Translations under genes and position numbers: made by a program
Notes under the pieces: model-generated
Database searches by the model: none
What the model was told of the DNA's origin: nothing
Seen by the model: only the letters and a program-made list of their open reading frames with translations
NCBI GenBank assembly: GCA_965369945.1
Contig: CBDUST010000134.1
Span: 1 to 11,264 of the forward strand
DNA: 11,264 bases
Reading direction: 5' to 3'
Origin: JADFNO01 sp965369945
Lineage (GTDB): Bacteria > Planctomycetota > Phycisphaerae > Phycisphaerales > SM1A02
In this document: positions 8,001 to 11,264 of the stretch, piece after piece
Position numbering within the stretch: position 1 is the stretch's first letter
How the letters are laid out: every line of letters begins with the position of its first letter

Positions 8001-8354
8001 ACTGCGACCGATTCAACACCCTGCTGGCTGCTTCAGACCAATCTTGCCTTATGCCTCGATTGTTGCATCAATCGAATGATTGAAAACATCCTTGAGTGTG
8101 CTGAAGAATGGGAGGAAGCAGTGGACCAGTGTGATGGCGACGGTGTATGCGAGTGGGAAGCGAACATCGTTTACCAGGAATGTATATTCACGGAGTTAAT
8201 AGGAATCGATACGTGCGCCGACCTGTGTAAATTTACGTTTGCGCCACCACCACCACCTGATCCTGGTGATGGTGGTCCACCACCACCGCCATACAACCCG
8301 ATTCAGCCCGTTCCAGGTGATCCGTTCGCGCCTGGAGAGTTGCCATGGGTCTGA
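2031..8354 (+). CDS. Exported RHS/YD-repeat protein with split core, dockerin loops and cysteine-rich tip
   Basis: Seen: 2107 residues. A Sec signal peptide covers residues 1-31 (K2, R3, hydrophobic 12-25, cut after VFA). Next comes an RHS entry region like DUF6531 (TGTFIINDVDLAFP, then a GRSYYARQ motif). YD repeats run from about residue 222 (YDQNG, YDSAGRR at 300, YDDQGRR at 758, YDNMGRL, YDEMGRV, YDAVGNL, YDPFGRL). The RHS core is in two parts: residues 1826-1860 (KYSAYGKPFG at 1851) and 1927-1990 (RKGYAGYEFD to DPNG), separated by two dockerin loops. The core ends in PIVSFDPNG, matching the PxxxxDPxG boundary where RHS shells cut off their tips. The tip (1991-2107) has ten cysteines and a polyproline tail. 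Only three other cysteines were found (C449, C451, C1829). The chain is strongly Asp-rich. Known: YD repeats build hollow beta-cocoon shells that enclose or display a C-terminal domain. Inferred: a secreted or surface calcium-binding shell. No toxin motif is visible in the tip. Confidence 0.93.
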   Translation: MKRLTLSTNRNYVAVPAAVLLIAVLPQQVFATPDDTILTTYNDSLTTYKPSGKSNIQDIRALIDQRGVNFDGTIRLGSTHRMALAADPFGQSWNRNQVLSGLRLDTGTFIINDVDLAFPAQVPWVIGRSYYARQHDGTSYFASTGYQGKNWFQSSQPELVFEDSQDDAEDMIYLIYGADRFIAFNRADVEGTPSTTTFKAVNGAAGAILLHTFDDIDLATYYDQNGKRYDFFWFGDADTDDDIEGSIWRIMDPTIEVDPYDTGDRLVTTDGNVAYVGDVGNPNTALSSYDATIGAITTAYDSAGRRFTYTFTSGMLTQVKAEINSGGWTEVGKVDYSYYIAADAHGEADDLELVTITMPLTDSGVSQSKDKFYWYYEDTYNATTNPGYHHQLQYIIDFEGYRNYDWAQDSDLDDDPLTATEANLKPYASTYFEYDTSRRIVSYWANGACGCSGAASGTHTLEYETNDSYSDGAGYDEDEWKSRTIVQKPNVTYVTASGAIESWVTQYFDETGQALDRVLSDDDPDTASNFWATKIDRDSNGQVTSIHSPANVTSYTHSTAIFTTSTTVGLVRTFLRKGSGNLVRFADFGKHKAGTSGSAYLDSKPVYLTTDRILTVGDVGVTRPFILSRRVYTQEITSGTTGSHETTLDYDWYSATATDVLHLVPKKITTTSPAVSTANNGSNSTTAVSRYLRKDGTTAFIESATGIFTYTQFTDGQLTKRINDVKTDGTFDTGDDPNTVWGITESADGWDVTTTLTYDDQGRRDLVTPDDGPVRKTYYSKIADGRYATLAYADYEDLATDKYHGPVSYAVTNHAGKAEVQATVELSGNESTESLTNHIDEAATDPILAVETASDKLGDPARMTVTAYDETGTTVEESRPYFLIPASGSGSEGTNYDATFFGYDNQGRRYRTKSPTGTITRTDFDPLGRSVRQWVGNGDEDFDGGSGTDNMVKTSENVYDSGSAGGNSLLTTRTAFVEDSDTDKRDTSFSHSVSGRVLLTTNENAPHIFNKYDNMGRLIASGQFSSTASIVVGTDDPTTETTNRIGLSQTFYDEMGRVWKSQRHEIDDTDGSDDDTLQTLTWYDAAGRTIKVDGSQLTKSAFDRLGRQTHSFTLARDNDSAYADADDVTGDHVLAESQTVYESTDSSDVLMGVLISREHDNSSDTGALDTNADTDDLLVTAANLNGRAQITAMWYDRFGRTTDMVRYGTNGGSNFDRDGLSVPSRSDTELLTEQTYNDDGTLQSTTDPRNLERRIEYDDLGRQTVVIANYVNGTPSGDTGDDEIYTRYVFTDGLRTKMWTDVDGDNTIDAGDQDTIYTYGTTKGVSAGDSKIQTGHLLQKVQYPDSSGGTDVVTFAYNAQNQQIWTKDQEGNIIETDFDDSGRQTHKRITTLDADFDGAVRRISTTYNNRGQRELVTQYDNATVGSGSVVDEVKFTYEDWGNVSKFEQDHDSAIGGTLLYDVDYTYEKAGTTNGRNTIRRTGMDLPDGTTITFEYIGISSFDENVSRVTRVKISSTVLADYDYLGVGQVVGIDYPEPDVFSNRHLASNYDALDNFNRVEDDLWYKDLATDVAFFDLDISYDRGSNITAVVDNVHVDGSSNGLYDTSFTIDNLNRLTKSQWGDWNGTTLTNEQRETLWTLTQTGNWDPHKLDLNNDNDYIDTGEFNDDRTHNDANELTGRDTDDNGTDDYTLVYDAVGNLTDDGENYEYEYDPFGRLRKVTKTSDQALVAEYTYNGLGHRITWHYDTDTDNDVDVNDSTYRFIYDDRWRIVATYRDSDSSPKEQFVYHNAGADGRGGSSYIDNVVLRDKDANTAWTAESDGTLEQRIYYCHNWRGDISVLIEDDGDMVEWIKYSAYGKPFGLPKGDQDSDGDLDSTDVNAITGWGGNPYDVRADLDLDGDIDIADGIFANNASPITLGWGNLSNVGNRKGYAGYEFDDVLAGSASIHHVRNRVYHAQLGRWTRRDPLGYVDGANLYGYGRSNPIVSFDPNGTATDSTPCWLLQTNLALCLDCCINRMIENILECAEEWEEAVDQCDGDGVCEWEANIVYQECIFTELIGIDTCADLCKFTFAPPPPPDPGDGGPPPPPYNPIQPVPGDPFAPGELPWV
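7623..7742 (+). other. Dockerin-type double calcium loop inserted in the RHS core
   Basis: Protein-domain feature. Loop 1 begins at D1865, with ligand-type residues D1865, D1867, D1869, D1873 and D1876. Loop 2 begins at D1893, with D1893, D1895, D1897, D1901 and D1904. Both fit the 12-residue dockerin type I loop (acidic at positions 1, 3, 5, 9 and 12, Gly at 6). A 16-residue linker joins them. The pair lies between the PFG motif and the RKGYAGYEFD motif of the core, not at the terminus where dockerins usually sit. From memory, similar insertions occur in other planctomycete RHS proteins. Confidence 0.75.
8022..8228 (+). other. Mirror-symmetric cysteine ladder in the RHS tip
   Basis: Protein-domain feature covering residues 1998-2066. 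Ten cysteines lie at 1998, 2008, 2011, 2012, 2023, 2034, 2040, 2051, 2062 and 2066. From 2008 on, leaving out C2011, the gaps are 3, 10, 10, 5, 10, 10, 3, an exact palindrome of spacings around the DGDGV turn at 2035-2039. Eleven-residue steps keep cysteines on one face of a helix. This fits two antiparallel helices joined by four rungs (2034-2040, 2023-2051, 2012-2062, 2008-2066), with 1998 and 2011 left over. The logic is that of CHCH and alpha-hairpinin folds, but longer. Confidence 0.6.
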
Positions 8355-8371
8355 CCTCGCCCCGATGTTTG

Positions 8372-8391
8372 TACCAACCTCTATGTTGGTA
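8372..8391 (+). terminator. Weak hairpin after the RHS stop
   Basis: TACCAAC (8372-8378) and GTTGGTA (8385-8391) form a perfect seven-pair stem with a six-base loop, 17 bases beyond the RHS stop codon. No T-run follows, so it is a poor intrinsic terminator. It may act as a 3' end or RNA-stabilising structure. Confidence 0.25.
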
Positions 8392-9050
8392 GATTGCAAT
8401 TTGCGCTTGTACCCGTTTCTGTACCAGCCGTAGCGTGAGACTTGGGCTTCATCCGGCCATCTCCACCTGGCTCGACGATGCAGCGAACTACCGTGGCGCG
8501 GTAACAGAGGAGTGCGGAGTTGATAAATGCTCTTTGGACGTGCTTGGTAGTAGTCGTCGCGCAGAACGAGTACAGCTAACGAAGCCTAGTTCCAACCGCG
8601 TCGCCAGTTGCAACAATGATGATAGTACAAGCCCATCCTCGCGAGCGATTCGAAGGAGCCAAACAAGGATAATGACTGGTGAGTTGAGACCTGAAGGTGC
8701 TAATGTCATCGGTAATGGGCAATGGAGCGAGTGCCCCTCTTGTTTGCAATCCTGCATGGATATGCCTACGTCTGAGGGCGATGCGGAGCCTCCTGAATGT
8801 GGATTTGCAGTTGTGTTCCTGTCGGGAAGATCGATCTGATCTGCGAGATACAAGGCTCCGGTCGGGATGAATGTGCTCCACAAGCCGCGTTGCCCGGTCT
8901 TGGACCAACCAGCGTATGTGGACGGGGAGCTTGTTTGAACTCTCACAGCGAATGACCGACGGCTCTTAGCGGCCGGCCATCCGACTCACCATTGCCTTCG
9001 ACCGGAATGCTTGAGAGAATCTTTCCAGACCACAGTGCTTCTGGCGATTA

Positions 9051-9090
9051 CCGGATCCGGAATCGGTGAGCGGCCAGTATCCGGATCTGG
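9051..9090. promoter_or_regulatory. Two CCGGAT palindromes upstream of the zinc-ribbon gene
   Basis: CCGGATCCGG (9051-9060) is a perfect ten-base palindrome. CCAG-T-ATCCGGAT-CTGG (9074-9090) is a second palindrome broken by one extra T. Their centres are about 27 bases apart, and the second ends 37 bases before the start at 9128. The position suits an operator, but no promoter boxes are clear and no regulator is nearby. Confidence 0.2.
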
Positions 9091-9127
9091 TTGACGACGA
9101 AACCTCAACAGTGGGAATGCGATAACT

Positions 9128-9733
9128 ATGAGTAGTCAGAGGCTTGAGGAAAGTGCTCGAAAGCGCCAAGCGAGCCATGAACACTTCAGTTGCCCTTGCT
9201 GCGGGTATGATCTGAGGCAGATATCCATCCAAATATGCCCGGAATGCGGTGCCCCGCTGGAAGTCGTCGTCGCTAGTCCTTGGTCGATTCGGGATGTCGC
9301 AACTTATCTTATGCTGATCTTCGTATGGTCTGCTTTAGCATGCACTGGGTCAGCGATGGGGCATTATCGGAGGATCTTGGATAGGGTTAGAGTTGGGAAT
9401 GTGAGGGAAGAGATGAGAGAAAGACTTGAGGAATTCACGACGGAGCTTCGCAGAGCAATGCAAGACTCGCCCACGTCTCCTGCACCTTCAGTCGATGCGG
9501 CACCGTTATCTCAAACGGACCGGGTGTCGCTATTGGACTTCCCCCCCGTTGACTTAGCGATTATTGTTTGGTTTGCCATCCTCGGATTTATATCCGCGAG
9601 CGCACTTCTAGCAGTTGTCTACTACAGAAGGCATCATGCGCCCGTGAAGTTACGGGTTTTCTTTCTTCGTCTCAGTGTTTTGATATTCGGACTATATTGG
9701 GCTACAGCGATCGTCCTTGAGTCGCTCTCGTGA
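9128..9733 (+). CDS. Zinc-ribbon membrane protein, hypothetical
   Basis: Seen: 201 residues from ATG, with no strong ribosome-binding site (GGGA lies about 12 bases upstream). A zinc ribbon at residues 22-40 has C22, C25, C37 and C40, with the CCGYDLR and CPECG motifs. Three hydrophobic segments lie at about 57-77, 143-166 and 176-197. Between the first two, residues 80-112 form a charged helix with coiled-coil character (many Arg and Glu), and 113-130 is a Pro/Ser-rich linker. Known: small proteins pairing a CxxCGYDLR ribbon with membrane helices are common in Planctomycetota and generally uncharacterised. Inferred: an inner-membrane protein with a cytoplasmic metal-binding head and a helical domain between the first and second membrane segments. 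Nothing in the neighbourhood suggests a pathway. Its lower GC than the RHS body matches the surrounding non-core stretch. Confidence 0.75.
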   Translation: MSSQRLEESARKRQASHEHFSCPCCGYDLRQISIQICPECGAPLEVVVASPWSIRDVATYLMLIFVWSALACTGSAMGHYRRILDRVRVGNVREEMRERLEEFTTELRRAMQDSPTSPAPSVDAAPLSQTDRVSLLDFPPVDLAIIVWFAILGFISASALLAVVYYRRHHAPVKLRVFFLRLSVLIFGLYWATAIVLESLS

Positions 9734-9912
9734 GCGGTCGGGCCGTTGAGTGCAAGAACTCTGTCCAAGATAAATGACGAATAGAAAAGCAGTTGCAGCA
9801 AGTCCGATGAAGAAGCGATGTCCAATGGGATCAAGTGATTTGAGTCACAGGTGCGGCGATTGGCGAGATGCGCGCACACAAACAGCACCAAATCAAGAAT
9901 CCAACTCACGCA

Positions 9913-9930
9913 GCCTGAGTTCGGTCAGGC
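9913..9930 (-). terminator. Hairpin spanning the transposase stop codon
   Basis: GCCTGA (9913-9918) and TCAGGC (9925-9930) form a perfect six-pair stem with a six-base loop. On the minus strand the first arm contains the transposase TGA at 9927-9925. No T-run follows. It could end the transcript or reduce read-through. The 9734-9924 gap otherwise shows no gene; a hydrophobic 91-codon minus frame there (9634-9909) overlaps the zinc-ribbon gene and is not convincing. Confidence 0.25.
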
Positions 9931-10896
9931 CGCTTCTCTGTAGTAGTGTTTCAACAATCCGCCGAGTCGTTCCTCGCAAAGAATACGACCGGCAGTCAAT
10001 TCCGGCGGCGGCCCATCACGACACGGTGGCAAGTGACCGACGGCAGAGTGAGGTCGACAAGAGTTGTAGAAGTCGACATACTCATTGACGAGGTACTCCA
10101 GATGCTTCTCGCCAAGTATGACGAAGTGACTCAGGCATTCTTGCTTGATCGATTGAATCGCACGTTCCGCGATTGCATTCAGATCTGGAGATCGAATAGG
10201 AAGTTTGATTGGGGTGATGCCTTCAGTATTCATGATCGCATCAAAGATATCACCGAACTTCGCATCACGATCGCGGATCAAGTACTTCGCCTGCATATTG
10301 CTCTCCTGCACATACATGCAGAAATTCCTGGCTTGCTGAGCAACCCAATCTCGATACGGATACTTGGTGCAAGGCGAGACAACCATCCTGCGGCTGCCAA
10401 TATGTATGAACAGAAGCAGATAGAACTCAACGAGACCACGAGCCGTCCAGGCTTTGACGGAGAAGAAGTCACACGCCCAGAGTGTTTGCGCATGTGCCTT
10501 GATAGACTGATCCCATCGTCCTTCGCCACGAAGCGGATCAGGAGTGATCCCGTGGCGCTTGAGGATATTCTTGATGGTGTTTCGTGCGAGATGGATGCCG
10601 AGTTTGTTAAGTTCGCCGCGAAGCTTCGTGTAGCCCAGACCTGTTTCGTTGGCGATACGAATCACCAGCTGCTGGATCGATTCAGTCGTCTGTGGGCGAC
10701 CTACTTTGTTAATGGGTGGTCGAGCTCTCTTCCTCTCACCGTTGATCCATCTGAGGAACGTTCGGGGCGTGACGATCGAGATAAGGTTTTTGATTGCCGA
10801 TCCCAGTGGCTTTCCCAAACGAATAAGTCGAGCGCGTTCAGATGGAGCGACAACGACGCGCTTGTCATTGTCTTCAGTGTTCACCGTGACCGTCAC
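9925..10896 (-). CDS. Integrase-core (DDE) transposase
   Basis: Seen: 323 residues from a GTG at 10896. Residues 18-50 (APSERARLIRLGKPLGSAIK onward, then TPRTFLRW) are the short N-terminal region typical of this transposase group. A DNA-binding helix region follows (GYTKLRGELNKLGI, residues 88-101). The rve integrase core has D143 (WACDFF), D209 (LIRDRDAKF) and E244 (LNAIAER), with 34 residues between the last two, as in DD(34-35)E enzymes. The C-terminal RPHSAVG and GGLLKHYYREAA motifs are intact. Known: similar proteins are abundant in planctomycete genomes. The catalytic triad is complete, so the core could be active. The N-terminus is less certain: the GTG overlaps the stop of an upstream 63-codon frame as GTGA, and homologues usually carry more N-terminal sequence. 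No terminal inverted repeats or target duplications could be found, so element ends are undefined. Confidence 0.85.
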   Translation of the reverse strand: MTVTVNTEDNDKRVVVAPSERARLIRLGKPLGSAIKNLISIVTPRTFLRWINGERKRARPPINKVGRPQTTESIQQLVIRIANETGLGYTKLRGELNKLGIHLARNTIKNILKRHGITPDPLRGEGRWDQSIKAHAQTLWACDFFSVKAWTARGLVEFYLLLFIHIGSRRMVVSPCTKYPYRDWVAQQARNFCMYVQESNMQAKYLIRDRDAKFGDIFDAIMNTEGITPIKLPIRSPDLNAIAERAIQSIKQECLSHFVILGEKHLEYLVNEYVDFYNSCRPHSAVGHLPPCRDGPPPELTAGRILCEERLGGLLKHYYREAA

Positions 10897-11098
10897 TCGG
10901 GCACAACTGCAAGATGCCGTGTCCGCCCAATTGCGCCGATCGTCTCAGCGAGAGATCCCTTTCGTGGCGGCCGCCAGAACCGGCCTTCGGGACCAAGACG
11001 GTCATCTAAACACCGAATGCGACCAAGTTCGCGGGTCTCGGGGCTGACTGTGGCTGTGCCCCGTGTTTGTCTCCGAGATGCCAATCACCGGATGACGC

Positions 11099-11264
11099 TC
11101 AGTCAGCTCGATGATCATTCTCGTCGGGCTTCTTCTCTTCTTCGCGGACTATCTTGTCGACAGCTCCGCCCTGACAGCGCTTGACAGACCCGCCCTCATG
11201 GAAAGCTTGATATAGCTGTCCAACCAATACATCATCGGCAAGTTTGGCAACGGTTACGTGGTCG
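11099..11264 (-). CDS. Unidentified protein, C-terminal end only (runs off window)
   Basis: Seen: on the minus strand one frame stays open from the window edge (first full codon at 11263) for 54 residues, to a TGA at 11101-11099. The other two minus frames close almost at once. The product has a helical stretch (VAKLADDVLVGQLYQAFHEG) and a highly charged end (VREEEKKPDENDHRAD), which looks protein-like. The family is not recognised. It would lie upstream of the transposase in the same direction, with about 200 bases between. The short length makes a chance frame possible. Confidence 0.35.
   Translation of the reverse strand, partial: DHVTVAKLADDVLVGQLYQAFHEGGSVKRCQGGAVDKIVREEEKKPDENDHRAD

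Larger units (their letters stand above)
8355..9127. other. Long gene-free stretch downstream of the RHS gene
   Basis: These 773 bases hold no convincing gene. The longest open frames are 134 codons on plus (from a GTG at 8435) and 152 and 110 codons on minus (8488-8946 and 8576-8908). None has a visible ribosome-binding site, a recognisable motif or protein-like composition; their products are rich in Ser/Thr/Pro or Arg. In particular no RHS immunity gene can be recognised here. The stretch could be decayed coding sequence or the debris of past tip exchange. It contains the weak hairpin after the RHS stop and the palindromes ahead of the zinc-ribbon gene. Confidence 0.5.

Noticed and set aside
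8249..8291. CCACCACC...GGTGGT near-inverted repeat at the end of the RHS gene
   Set aside because: Explained by codons for the polyproline and glycine tail. No reason to call it a terminator inside the coding region.
8435..8839. 134-codon plus frame as a possible RHS immunity gene
   Set aside because: GTG start without a ribosome-binding site, no hydrophobic core pattern or motif, and contested by equally long minus frames.
8488..8946. 152-codon minus frame downstream of the RHS gene
   Set aside because: No ribosome-binding site or recognisable family. Ser/Pro/Thr-rich random-looking composition overlapping another long frame.
9946..11184. 412-codon plus-strand frame opposite the transposase
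   Set aside because: Antisense to a transposase with an intact catalytic triad. The composition is shadow-like and no domain is recognised.
1..11264. tRNA or rRNA genes, CRISPR arrays, or terminal inverted repeats of the transposon
   Set aside because: None could be found by reading. Regularly spaced direct repeats are absent, and no matching inverted ends flank the transposase.

Overview
The window looks like part of a Planctomycetota-type chromosome (Phycisphaerae or a relative), probably from an environmental genome. Three things point there. A giant exported RHS/YD protein carries dockerin-type Asp loops inside its core. A small membrane protein has the zinc ribbon with a CGYDLR-type motif that is common in this phylum. 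The integrase-core transposase resembles planctomycete elements. This placement rests on remembered family features, not on a search.

Layout. Positions 1-1814 hold a two-gene minus-strand operon: an acidic, proline-rich hypothetical protein (GTG start with a good ribosome-binding site), then, 12 bases later, the first 333 residues of a P-loop ATPase with Walker A and Walker B motifs, cut by the window edge. A divergent intergenic region (1815-2030) separates it from the plus-strand RHS gene at 2031-8354 (2107 residues). About 770 bases with no convincing gene follow (8355-9127). Then comes a zinc-ribbon membrane protein (9128-9733, plus), an integrase-type transposase (9925-10896, minus), and the C-terminal end of an unidentified minus-strand gene running in from the right edge.

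The RHS protein dominates. It has a Sec signal peptide, a DUF6531-like entry region, about 1,700 residues of YD repeats, and a split RHS core with a pair of dockerin loops inserted. After the PxxxxDPxG core boundary comes a 117-residue variable tip. The tip has ten cysteines, eight of them in a mirror-symmetric spacing that suggests two antiparallel helices stapled by a ladder of disulfides, then a polyproline tail. No nuclease, deaminase or similar toxin motif is visible in the tip and no immunity gene is recognisable downstream, so this may be a structural or adhesive RHS tip rather than a toxin.

No functional link between the ATPase operon, the RHS gene and the downstream genes can be shown from the sequence. 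The most interesting leads are the cysteine-ladder tip, the calcium-loop decoration of the RHS shell, and the short alternating inverted repeats in the RHS leader.
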